Shown piece by piece: positions 8,535 through 15,350 of a stretch of DNA of 37,182 bases (its first letter is position 1; the number at the start of each line of letters is the position of its first letter). Made by a program: the position numbers and the translations under genes. Under the pieces are notes generated by a model. That model saw only the letters and a list, made by a program, of their open reading frames with translations, had not been told where the DNA came from and did not search any database. Source of the DNA: Paenibacillus ehimensis NBRC 15659 (GTDB lineage Bacteria > Bacillota > Bacilli > Paenibacillales > NBRC-103111); contig NZ_BILX01000069.1 of NCBI RefSeq assembly GCF_004000785.1, forward strand, positions 1 through 37,182, given 5' to 3'.

Positions 8535-9677
8535 TTAGCCTGTAGTCCGGTACGGCAAAATAAGCTGCAGCAGGCTCGAATTTTCGTCGGGCCGAATGAT
8601 GATCGGCTGCATCGCACCGGTAAAACCAATATGAATCTGCTCGCTGTCCATAACTTTGAGCGCATCGAGCATATATTTGGAGTTAAACGAAATGCGCAGC
8701 AGCTCCCCTTTAAGGCTAGCCGTTGTCAGCTCCTCGGTTACTTTCCCCAGCTCGGACGAGCTCGACGAAATTTCAATAGTTTGGTCCTCGTGCATGACGA
8801 GCTTCACGATATTCGTTTTTTCTTCCCGCGAAAGCAAGTAGGCGCGGTCGATCGCGTCCGCCAGGTTGTCCGTGTTGACAACCAGCTCGGTCTGATATGC
8901 CTGCGGAATGAGCTTCGACGTATCCGGATACGTTCCGTCCAAGATCCGGGTATAGAAAAGAATCGAGCTCATTTTGAAGAGCACCTGATTTTCGGCGAAC
9001 ACGACATCGATCAGCGTGTTTTGATCGGGAAGAATTTTGGACAACTCATTCAAGGTTTTCCCAGATATGGAAACATTATTAAGAGAGAAGTCAACGTCCG
9101 TATCGATGGTCGTTTCCCTGGAAGCCAGACGGTGCCGGTCACAGGCGGTAAATTTCAGCTTCCCGTTCGAAATGGTCCACAGAATTCCGGTCAAAATCGG
9201 CGTCGCTTCATTCGTGGACACGGCAAACGACGTTTGCTTGATCATCGTTTTAAGCAGATCGCTCGGGATTTGAATCCGTTTGTTTTCTTCAATGCTCGGC
9301 ATGATCGGATATTCCTCCGGATCGAGTCCGACCAGCTGAATTTCCGAAGAACCGGAACGGATCGTCGTTTGGAAATGGTCTTTGACCTCGATCTCGACCT
9401 GTTGCGCTGGAAGCTTGCGGATAATTTCCACAAAAAACTTGGAAGGGAGCACGACGCTGCCGGATTGCTTCAGGTCGATGACCAGCAGCTCATTTTTCTC
9501 TTTGGGAATGAAGCTCTGAATCGAAATATCGGTATCGCTGGCCGTCAGCGTGATACCGGTGGAATCGGCGTCTATTTTAATTCCGCTTAAAATGGGAATC
9601 GTCGTTTTGCTGGAAATGGCTTTGGAAACGTGCTGAATCGACTCGTTCAAAAATTCTTTCAGTACGGTTAACTTCAT
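8535..9677 (-). CDS. dnaN: DNA polymerase III beta sliding clamp
   Basis: A 380-residue beta clamp, the ring that tethers the replicative polymerase to DNA and recruits other clamp-binding proteins. The N-terminus MKLTVLKEFLNESIQHV and the three-fold repeated clamp domains are recognisable, and the C-terminus ends in the conserved LILPYRT. The frame is open about 40 codons further upstream, but that part lies inside the origin and is not clamp-like. The ATG at 9677 follows GTAGGAGTG and gives the family length. The upstream gap holds the DNA-unwinding element and DnaA boxes. Confidence 0.97.
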   Translation of the reverse strand: MKLTVLKEFLNESIQHVSKAISSKTTIPILSGIKIDADSTGITLTASDTDISIQSFIPKEKNELLVIDLKQSGSVVLPSKFFVEIIRKLPAQQVEIEVKDHFQTTIRSGSSEIQLVGLDPEEYPIMPSIEENKRIQIPSDLLKTMIKQTSFAVSTNEATPILTGILWTISNGKLKFTACDRHRLASRETTIDTDVDFSLNNVSISGKTLNELSKILPDQNTLIDVVFAENQVLFKMSSILFYTRILDGTYPDTSKLIPQAYQTELVVNTDNLADAIDRAYLLSREEKTNIVKLVMHEDQTIEISSSSSELGKVTEELTTASLKGELLRISFNSKYMLDALKVMDSEQIHIGFTGAMQPIIIRPDENSSLLQLILPYRTTG

Positions 9678-9724
9678 AATTTCACTCCTACGGGTTCTAA
9701 AATGGGAGAGTCGCGCATATACCT

Positions 9725-9768
9725 CTATATTACATGTTTTTTTATAGTAATAGTAGTAGGGCTTCGGG
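9725..9768. other. DNA-unwinding element with DnaA-trio-like repeats
   Basis: An AT-rich stretch (9725-9750) is followed by TAG-TAA-TAG-TAG-TAG (9745-9759), a GC-rich GGCTTCGGG spacer and then a perfect DnaA box at 9772. Read 3' to 5' the repeats are GAT/AAT triplets, the DnaA-trio pattern described for the Bacillus subtilis basal unwinding system. The location between dnaA and dnaN matches. The role is inferred from this match. Confidence 0.7.
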
Positions 9769-9771
9769 ATA

Positions 9772-9876
9772 TGTGGATAACTGCGTGAATAAGGCAAAAA
9801 GAGAGCCTATCCACATGTGAATAAGCGTGTGCATAGGCTCCCCTTTATTCAGTTGTGGATTGAGGGCTGTGAATTA
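9772..9876. other. oriC, dnaA-dnaN part: DnaA-box cluster
   Basis: DnaA boxes (consensus TTATNCACA) are dense here. There are perfect boxes on the minus strand at 9772-9780 and 9816-9824. One-mismatch boxes lie at 9784-9792, 9807-9815, 9828-9836 and 9868-9876, and a weaker one at 9854-9862. Two pairs start exactly 12 bases apart (9772/9784 and 9816/9828). The cluster lies next to the DnaA-trio element, so it is the likely unwinding side of the origin. Confidence 0.85.
9796..9840 (-). terminator. Terminator-like hairpin after dnaA, made of DnaA boxes
   Basis: The arms 9803-9815 and 9828-9840 pair over 12 of 13 positions (one C-C mismatch) with a 12-base loop. On the minus strand the stem is followed by TC and five Ts (9800-9796). 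It lies just past the dnaA stop codon, so it can end dnaA transcription before dnaN. Each arm contains a one-mismatch DnaA box and the loop contains a perfect one. Confidence 0.6.
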
Positions 9877-9887
9877 GACGCCAATCG

Positions 9888-11258
9888 TTACATCGTCACA
9901 TTTTTCACTTTTTCGGTAATGTTCTGGATGATTTTATATAATTCCTGGTCAGACTTGAGCGCTTCGGATATTTTTTCGTGCGCATGAATGACGGTCGTAT
10001 GATCGCGTCCGCCGAATGCTTCGCCGATCTTCGGCAGCGAAAAGTCAGTCATCTCGCGGGCCAGATACATAGCGATTTGCCGCGGGAAAGCCACGGTCTT
10101 GGTTCGTTTCCTCGCTTTGAAATCCTCCAGCTTCAAGCCGTAAAATTCGCCGACCTTCTGCTGGATGTCGTGAATCGTGATTACCCGCGGACGGCTGCTC
10201 GGGATAATATCCTTGAGCGCCTCGGCCGCCAAATGCGACGTAATGTCTTCGTTAATAAGCGAAGAATAAGCGACCACCCGAATCAAGGCGCCTTCCAGCT
10301 CCCGGATGTTCGAATCGATCTGGTTCGCTATGTAGACCATGGCTTCATTCGGAATATCGAGGTTCTCGGCCTTCGCTTTTTTGCGCAAAATGGCGATCCG
10401 CGTCTCCAGATCCGGCGGCTGAATATCCGTGATGAGTCCCCATTCGAACCGGGAGCGCAGCCGTTCTTCGAGCGTCGGAATTTCCTTCGGCGGCCGGTCG
10501 CTGGAGATGATGATCTGCTTTCGCTCTTCGTGCAGCGCGTTAAACGTGTGGAAAAATTCTTCCTGCGTCGATTCTTTTCCCGCAATAAACTGAATATCAT
10601 CTATAAGAAGCACGTCGATATTGCGGTATTTGTTGCGGAAGCTTTCCCCCCGGTTGTCCCGAATCGCATTGATGAACTCGTTCGTAAATTTCTCGGACGA
10701 GATGTAGACGACCTTGGCGCTCGGATTATGCTCCAGCACGTAATGGCCGATTGCGTGCATCAAGTGCGTTTTTCCCAGTCCCACGCCGCCGTACAAAAAC
10801 AGCGGGTTGTATGCTTTGGCCGGCGCTTCGGCAACGGCGAGCGAAGCGGCATGAGCGAAGCGATTGCCCGATCCGATGACGAACGTATCGAACAAATACT
10901 TGGGATTAAGCATGTGGCTGAACGTTTCCTCGGAAACGGCAGTTTGCGGCGCGCTTGCAGGAATGGTTGACGGGGAGGAAGAGCGGCTGAACGAATCGTC
11001 TTCGTCTTCGGACTCGATGATGAACTTTAATTCGACCTGCTTGCCGCAGTAATCGAATACGGCTTCCTTTATATGTTTGGTGTACCGGTTTTCAAGCCAT
11101 TCCCGGGAAAAATTGTTGGGGGTACAGATGACGACCGTGGAATCGTTGAATGCCACGGCTCTTGTGGAAGTCAGCCACGTCTCGTAGCTTGGCTTGCTCA
11201 CCCTTTTTTGCAATATGGAAAGAACTTGCTGCCACTGGTCGTTGGGATGGCTTTCCAC
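9888..11258 (-). CDS. dnaA: Chromosomal replication initiator DnaA
   Basis: A 456-residue AAA+ initiator that binds DnaA boxes, melts the origin and loads the helicase. Domain I covers about 1-80, and a Ser/Pro-rich linker (domain II) about 81-110. The AAA+ domain has Walker A GGVGLGKT at 157-164, Walker B LLIDDIQF, and a sensor/arginine-finger region (RLRSRFEWG). The domain IV helix-turn-helix carries the signature GGRDHTTVIHAHEKI. The start is GTG after AAGGAGTG. DnaA boxes flank the gene on both sides, and a promoter with a DnaA box beside its -35 suggests autoregulation. Confidence 0.98.
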   Translation of the reverse strand: MESHPNDQWQQVLSILQKRVSKPSYETWLTSTRAVAFNDSTVVICTPNNFSREWLENRYTKHIKEAVFDYCGKQVELKFIIESEDEDDSFSRSSSPSTIPASAPQTAVSEETFSHMLNPKYLFDTFVIGSGNRFAHAASLAVAEAPAKAYNPLFLYGGVGLGKTHLMHAIGHYVLEHNPSAKVVYISSEKFTNEFINAIRDNRGESFRNKYRNIDVLLIDDIQFIAGKESTQEEFFHTFNALHEERKQIIISSDRPPKEIPTLEERLRSRFEWGLITDIQPPDLETRIAILRKKAKAENLDIPNEAMVYIANQIDSNIRELEGALIRVVAYSSLINEDITSHLAAEALKDIIPSSRPRVITIHDIQQKVGEFYGLKLEDFKARKRTKTVAFPRQIAMYLAREMTDFSLPKIGEAFGGRDHTTVIHAHEKISEALKSDQELYKIIQNITEKVKNVTM

Positions 11259-11307
11259 AATCTATTCACTCCTTCAAAAAAATAACCGGTATGGCATAAG
11301 CCGCGAC

Positions 11308-11336
11308 CCTGTAGAAAAAAATCAGATGCTGTCGAA
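11308..11336 (-). promoter_or_regulatory. Probable dnaA promoter overlapped by a Spo0A-box-like site
   Basis: On the minus strand, TTCGAC (11331-11336) and TACAGG (11308-11313) are 17 bases apart, about 50 bases upstream of the dnaA GTG. A one-mismatch DnaA box (11338-11346) abuts the -35. The plus strand here reads GCTGTCGAA (11328-11336), containing the TGTCGAA core of a Spo0A box. The promoter hexamers are not strong. Confidence 0.4.
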
Positions 11337-11337
11337 A

Positions 11338-11660
11338 CTATCCACAATGTGCAGGTTTACGAACTTTTCATTATACAGAGGCACTGAAAATTGTTCACAG
11401 AGATATCCACAGGCTGTTGATAACATTGTTGAAAAAATTCCGTATCCACAAAGGAAAACATATTCATGATATCAAAAAAGACCCGCGTTCGCAATGGAAT
11501 GTTTGGAATTATCCACATACCCAAGACCTTGTGTATATAAGTTATCAACAGCACTAGATATTGTTTATAATCTGTTTACAATTCGACAAGAGCGGTGGAA
11601 AACGCGATTTTTTTATTCACAGGGGAGAAATGGTCGAATTTGGCCGACGCCTGTGCATAA
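11338..11660. other. oriC, dnaA-rpmH part: DnaA-box cluster
   Basis: The 505-base gap between divergent dnaA and rpmH holds perfect DnaA boxes at 11509-11517 (TTATCCACA), 11613-11621 (TTATTCACA) and, on the minus strand, 11652-11660 (TTATGCACA). One-mismatch boxes are at 11338-11346, 11391-11399, 11403-11411, 11415-11423 (minus), 11442-11450 and 11542-11550. Most point along the plus strand. This corresponds to the upstream incA/incB part of the Bacillus subtilis bipartite origin. No open reading frame here looks real. Confidence 0.9.
11582..11590 (-). promoter_or_regulatory. Spo0A-box-like site inside oriC
   Basis: The minus strand reads CTTGTCGAA, matching 8 of 9 positions of the Spo0A box TTTGTCGAA and containing the full TGTCGAA core. 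It lies between DnaA boxes. In Bacillus subtilis Spo0A binds such boxes in oriC and restrains initiation at the onset of sporulation. Function here is inferred. Confidence 0.4.
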
Positions 11661-11678
11661 CTTTTTGTATACTGGAAG

Positions 11679-11707
11679 TTGACTTTTGACACGTAAAGTG
11701 GTTTAAT
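11679..11707 (+). promoter_or_regulatory. Promoter of rpmH (sigma-A)
   Basis: A TTGACT -35 (11679-11684) and a TTTAAT -10 (11702-11707) are separated by 17 bases, about 57 bases upstream of the rpmH start. A perfect DnaA box ends 18 bases upstream of the -35. Confidence 0.6.
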
Positions 11708-11763
11708 GTTAAAAGGTATTTTTGGGGATTGGGAACGAAATCCTTCGAGGAGGTGCACGATAG

Positions 11764-11898
11764 ATGAGACCGACTTTCAAACCGAACGTTAGAAAGCGCA
11801 AAAAAGTTCATGGCTTCCGTAAAAGAATGAGCACGAAGAACGGCCGTAAAGTATTGGCTGCTCGCCGTCAAAAAGGAAGAAAAGTACTGAGCGCATAA
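11764..11898 (+). CDS. rpmH: 50S ribosomal protein L34
   Basis: A 44-residue, very basic protein with the complete L34 sequence pattern: MRPTFKPNVRKRKKVHGF at the start, then RMSTKNGR and a C-terminus ending KGRKVLSA. L34 is a small component of the large ribosomal subunit. The ATG follows AGGAGGTG at 11748-11755 region. It is the first gene rightward of oriC and is followed within 10 bases by an intrinsic terminator, so rnpA probably receives only read-through or its own transcription. Confidence 0.98.
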   Translation: MRPTFKPNVRKRKKVHGFRKRMSTKNGRKVLAARRQKGRKVLSA

Positions 11899-11904
11899 GA
11901 CGAG

Positions 11905-11929
11905 AGACCACTGTCAGGTGGTCTTTTTT
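11905..11929 (+). terminator. Intrinsic terminator after rpmH
   Basis: A perfect 7-bp stem AGACCAC/GTGGTCT (11905-11911 with 11918-11924) is followed by TTTTT. Confidence 0.85.
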
Positions 11930-12013
11930 GTTGCATTCGTTTAAATCGGGTCGAATTCGCGAACGCTAGGAAAGCCTATGCCGCTAAGGATTGACCATAT
12001 GGAGCGATGCCGC

Positions 12014-12379
12014 GTGGAAAAGAAAAACCGACTGACCAAAAGAGAATATTTCGATAAGGTGTATCGTCACGGCAAATCCGCTGCGAATCACCAGTTCGTT
12101 CTGTATTATAAAGCGCAGCCGCAGCAGGCTTCGTTTCGGCTCGGGGTTTCGGTCAGCAAGAAGCTCGGCAACGCCGTTGTGCGCAACCGGATCCGGCGCC
12201 TGTTAAAGGAGATTGTGCGATTGAACGCCGCCCGGATCCCGGGAGGGTACGATCTGATCCTGATTGCCCGGAAGCCGGCGGCCGAAATGTCCTATCACGA
12301 GATGGAAAAGAGCGTGCTGCACGTGTTCAAGCGCGCGTCGCTGCTGCTGCGCAAAGAAAATAGTCCGGGATCAGGCTGA
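12014..12379 (+). CDS. rnpA: Ribonuclease P protein component
   Basis: A 121-residue basic protein that assists the RNase P RNA in 5' maturation of tRNA. The N-terminus EKKNRLTKREYFDKVYR and the RNA-binding RNR signature (SKKLGNAVVRNRIRRLLKE) are typical. I chose the GTG at 12014 because GGAG (12001-12004) sits 9 bases upstream and the length fits the family. In-frame ATGs at 11978 and 11999 would add 12 and 5 residues and have weaker ribosome sites. The order rpmH-rnpA-yidC-jag is the standard Bacillota one. Confidence 0.93.
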   Translation: MEKKNRLTKREYFDKVYRHGKSAANHQFVLYYKAQPQQASFRLGVSVSKKLGNAVVRNRIRRLLKEIVRLNAARIPGGYDLILIARKPAAEMSYHEMEKSVLHVFKRASLLLRKENSPGSG

Positions 12380-12494
12380 GCTTCGCGATGGTACGCTGCC
12401 TTCGGCGCCGGCTATTCGCGGGGATCAGTTTCTTTGTGTCCAAAGATATGATATAGTTGATTATTGGAAAAGATGATACTGGGAGGATACTCTT

Positions 12495-13229
12495 TTGACG
12501 CGCCGATTACTGAAATATATACCGCTCGTGTCGGTATTGCTGCTGCTGGCCGGATGCAGTCCCGCCAACGCCCCCATCGATCCGGCCAATAGCACTTGGG
12601 ACAAGTATGCCGTAGGGCCGTTGGCCAATACGCTCGACTGGTTCGCGAACCTGCTCGGAGGGCAGTACGGATTATCGATTCTTGTCGTAACGATTATTAT
12701 CCGGCTCATTATATTGCCGTTGACGTTGAAACAATACAAAAGCTCGAAGCGGATGCAGGAGCTGCAGCCGGAACTGCAGAAGCTGAAGGAAAAATATAAA
12801 GACGACGTGAAGAAGCAGCAGGAAGAGACGATGAAGCTGTTCCAGAAGGAAGGCGTCAACCCGCTTGCCGGTTGTCTTCCGGTGCTTGTGCAGATGCCGA
12901 TTTTGATTGCGCTTTACAACGCGATTATGCGCAACCATCACATCGGCGAGCATTCCTTCCTGTGGATGCAGCTCGGCACGAAGGATCCTTATTATATTCT
13001 GCCTCTCCTTGCTGCGTTAACGACGTACTTGCAGCAAAAAATGATGTCGTCGCAAATGAACCCGCAAATGCAAAGCCTGATGTTTATTTTCCCGATTCTT
13101 ATTTTCGTGATGGCGATGAATTTCGCTTCGGCGTTGCCGCTTTACTGGGTATACAGCAACCTGTTCACCATTGTTCAATCTTACTTTATTTATGGTGTAC
13201 CTAATAAAAAGGGCGGATCTAAAAAGTAA
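12495..13229 (+). CDS. yidC: Membrane protein insertase YidC/SpoIIIJ
   Basis: A 244-residue Oxa1/YidC-type insertase that helps fold and insert membrane proteins. It has a lipoprotein signal peptide with lipobox LLAGC near residue 20, so it is probably processed and lipid-anchored like SpoIIIJ. It has about five membrane segments, with a cytoplasmic charged, Lys/Glu/Gln-rich hairpin (about residues 75-120) after the first, and GCLPVLVQMPILIALY afterwards. A conserved Arg lies in the first core membrane segment (TIIIRLIILPLTLKQ). The start is TTG after GGGAGGAT. It is paired with jag, as in sporulating Bacillota, where SpoIIIJ supports sigma-G activity in the forespore. Confidence 0.95.
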   Translation: MTRRLLKYIPLVSVLLLLAGCSPANAPIDPANSTWDKYAVGPLANTLDWFANLLGGQYGLSILVVTIIIRLIILPLTLKQYKSSKRMQELQPELQKLKEKYKDDVKKQQEETMKLFQKEGVNPLAGCLPVLVQMPILIALYNAIMRNHHIGEHSFLWMQLGTKDPYYILPLLAALTTYLQQKMMSSQMNPQMQSLMFIFPILIFVMAMNFASALPLYWVYSNLFTIVQSYFIYGVPNKKGGSKK

Positions 13230-13241
13230 GGGTGCGATGAT

Positions 13242-13859
13242 ATGAAGAAAATCGTGGTTACGGGTAAAACGATTGACGAAGCCGTCAAAAACGGACTCGG
13301 GCAGTTGGGCGTGCCGGAGGAACGGGTGAAAATCAGCGTGCTGGAGCAGCCCTCCAAGGGGTTGTTCGGCCTCATCGGGGCGAAAGACGCCCGAGTGGAG
13401 CTTGAAGTGCTGCCCGATGCGATCGAAGAAGCGATCGCGTTCCTGCAGGAGGTTCTTCGCAGCATGAAGCTTGATGTGCGAATCGAACAAAAGCAGGACA
13501 AGGACGGTACGCAGCTTCATCTGCACGGCTCGGAGCTCGGCATGCTGATCGGGCGCCGCGGTCAGACGCTCGATGCGCTGCAGTACTTGGTCAATATTGT
13601 CGCCAACCGGTTTTCGGATCGTCATGTGCGCATCGTTCTGGACGCCGAGCAGTTTCGCGAGCGCCGGACCAAGACGCTGCAGGAGCTTGCCGACCGGCTG
13701 GCGGAACGGGTCGTCCGGACGCGCAAGGAAGTGGTGCTGGAGCCGATGTCGCCTGCGGAGCGCAAGGTGATTCACTCCTGGCTGCAGCAGCACGACAGGG
13801 TTCGCACGTTCAGCCGCGGAGACGAGCCGAACCGCCGAATCGTTATCGTTTTACGTTGA
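13242..13859 (+). CDS. jag: SpoIIIJ-associated RNA-binding protein Jag (KhpB)
   Basis: A 205-residue protein with the three usual parts: a Jag_N domain (1-55, VVTGKTIDEAV and PSKGLFGLIGAKDARV), a KH domain with the GxxG loop in LIGRRGQTLDALQYLV, and a C-terminal R3H domain (MSPAERKVIHSWL to the end). It binds RNA and is linked to cell elongation and sporulation in relatives. It begins 12 bases after yidC, consistent with one operon, and is followed by a terminator. Confidence 0.95.
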   Translation: MKKIVVTGKTIDEAVKNGLGQLGVPEERVKISVLEQPSKGLFGLIGAKDARVELEVLPDAIEEAIAFLQEVLRSMKLDVRIEQKQDKDGTQLHLHGSELGMLIGRRGQTLDALQYLVNIVANRFSDRHVRIVLDAEQFRERRTKTLQELADRLAERVVRTRKEVVLEPMSPAERKVIHSWLQQHDRVRTFSRGDEPNRRIVIVLR

Positions 13860-13869
13860 TTGCCACATT

Positions 13870-13907
13870 GCAATGATGTCATGTCCGTAATGACCTCATT
13901 GCTTTTT
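13870..13907 (+). terminator. Intrinsic terminator after jag
   Basis: The arms 13870-13882 and 13890-13902 pair over 13 positions with one mismatch (GCAATGA outer stem) and are followed by TTTTT. It lies 10 bases past the jag stop codon. Confidence 0.85.
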
Positions 13908-13943
13908 CTTTAATTATGAAGAAAGTCGGATTGAGGTGCTATC

Positions 13944-15320
13944 ATGAATCAAGACACCATTGCGGCGATTGCCACCCCGATGGGCGAAGGAGGGATCGCG
14001 GTCATTCGCGTTAGCGGCGATGAAGCGGTACCCGTGTGCGATAAAATTTTTACAGGGAAATCGAAGCTTGCGGATGTGCCGACGCATACGGTGAATTACG
14101 GCTATATTCGCGATCCGGAGACCGGGGCCCGGGTGGAGGAATCGCTCGTGACGGTGATGCGGGCACCACGGTCGTTTACGAAGGAAGATGTAGTCGAAAT
14201 CAGCTGTCACGGGGGCTTTGTCTCTGTGCGGAAGGTGCTGGATCTGCTGCTGGAGCACGGAGCGCGGCTCGCCGAACCGGGCGAGTTCACGAAGCGCGCC
14301 TTTTTGAACGGCCGCATCGACTTGTCTCAGGCCGAGGCGGTTATCGACCTGATCCGCGCTAAGTCCGACCGGGCGTTTCGCATTGCGCTCAAGCAATCGG
14401 AGGGCAGCCTATCGAAAACGATCAAGGGGCTTCGTCACCGGTTGGTCGAGCTGATGGCGCACATCGAGGTCAATATCGACTACCCCGAGCATGATGTGGA
14501 AGAGATGACGAACGCTTTTATCAAAGAGAAATGTGCGGACGCGCTGTCGGATATCGAACGCATGCTGACGACGGCCCAACAGGGAAAAATTTTGCGGGAA
14601 GGCTTGGTTACGGCGATCGTCGGCCGGCCGAATGTCGGCAAGTCGTCGCTGCTGAATACGCTGGCGCAGGAGGAGCGGGCCATTGTCACTGATATTGCCG
14701 GGACGACCCGCGATGTGGTGGAGGAATATGTGCATGTGAACGGCATTCCGCTGAAGCTGCTTGATACGGCCGGAATACGGGAGACGTCGGATCTGGTCGA
14801 GCAGATCGGTGTGGAAAAGTCGCGCCAGGCGTTGTCGGACGCCGATTTGATCCTGTTCGTCTGCAATGGAGCGGAGCCGCTGCAGCCGGATGAGTACGTG
14901 CTGATCGACCAACTGAAGGACCGTCAGGTGATCGCGATTATCAACAAGCAGGATCTTCCGCAGCTTATTGAGGAAGAGGTTTTGAAGGAAGCGTTTGGCG
15001 AAGACCGGGTTGTGCGGATGTCGCTGCTTGTACAGCAGGGCATCACTGACTTGGAAAAAGCTATCGCTAGTATTTTTTTCAGCGGTCAGGTAGAATCAAG
15101 TGACCTGACTTATGTGAGCAACGCTCGTCATATTCATCTGCTAAAGCAGGCGAGAGCGGCTCTTATGGAGGCACATGAAGCCGCAGAGGCTTTCGTGCCG
15201 ATTGATATGATTCAAATCGACATTCGTAACGCTTGGGAGCATCTCGGGGAAATTATCGGGGACTCGGTAAGCGAATCGTTAATAGATCAGATTTTTTCAC
15301 AATTTTGCTTAGGAAAATAA
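13944..15320 (+). CDS. mnmE: tRNA modification GTPase MnmE
   Basis: A 458-residue GTPase that works with MnmG to install the (carboxymethyl)aminomethyl group at C5 of wobble uridine in certain tRNAs. The N-terminal tetrahydrofolate-binding domain opens with DTIAAIATPMGEGGIAVIRVSG. The inserted G domain has G1 GRPNVGKS at 227-234, DTAG, and NKQD. The protein ends with the conserved FCLGK (CxGK, residues 455-458). The ATG follows GAGGTG. A terminator separates it from jag, so it begins the mnmE-mnmG-rsmG unit. Confidence 0.98.
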   Translation: MNQDTIAAIATPMGEGGIAVIRVSGDEAVPVCDKIFTGKSKLADVPTHTVNYGYIRDPETGARVEESLVTVMRAPRSFTKEDVVEISCHGGFVSVRKVLDLLLEHGARLAEPGEFTKRAFLNGRIDLSQAEAVIDLIRAKSDRAFRIALKQSEGSLSKTIKGLRHRLVELMAHIEVNIDYPEHDVEEMTNAFIKEKCADALSDIERMLTTAQQGKILREGLVTAIVGRPNVGKSSLLNTLAQEERAIVTDIAGTTRDVVEEYVHVNGIPLKLLDTAGIRETSDLVEQIGVEKSRQALSDADLILFVCNGAEPLQPDEYVLIDQLKDRQVIAIINKQDLPQLIEEEVLKEAFGEDRVVRMSLLVQQGITDLEKAIASIFFSGQVESSDLTYVSNARHIHLLKQARAALMEAHEAAEAFVPIDMIQIDIRNAWEHLGEIIGDSVSESLIDQIFSQFCLGK

Positions 15321-15350
15321 CTTTTCGTAAAGGGTTAGGAGGTTGGAAGA

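Noticed and set aside
11098..11111. CATTCCCGGGAAAA in dnaA, similar to a Noc-binding site.
   Set aside because: Two outer positions of the left half differ and a single near match by eye is not enough; a genome-wide motif scan would be needed.
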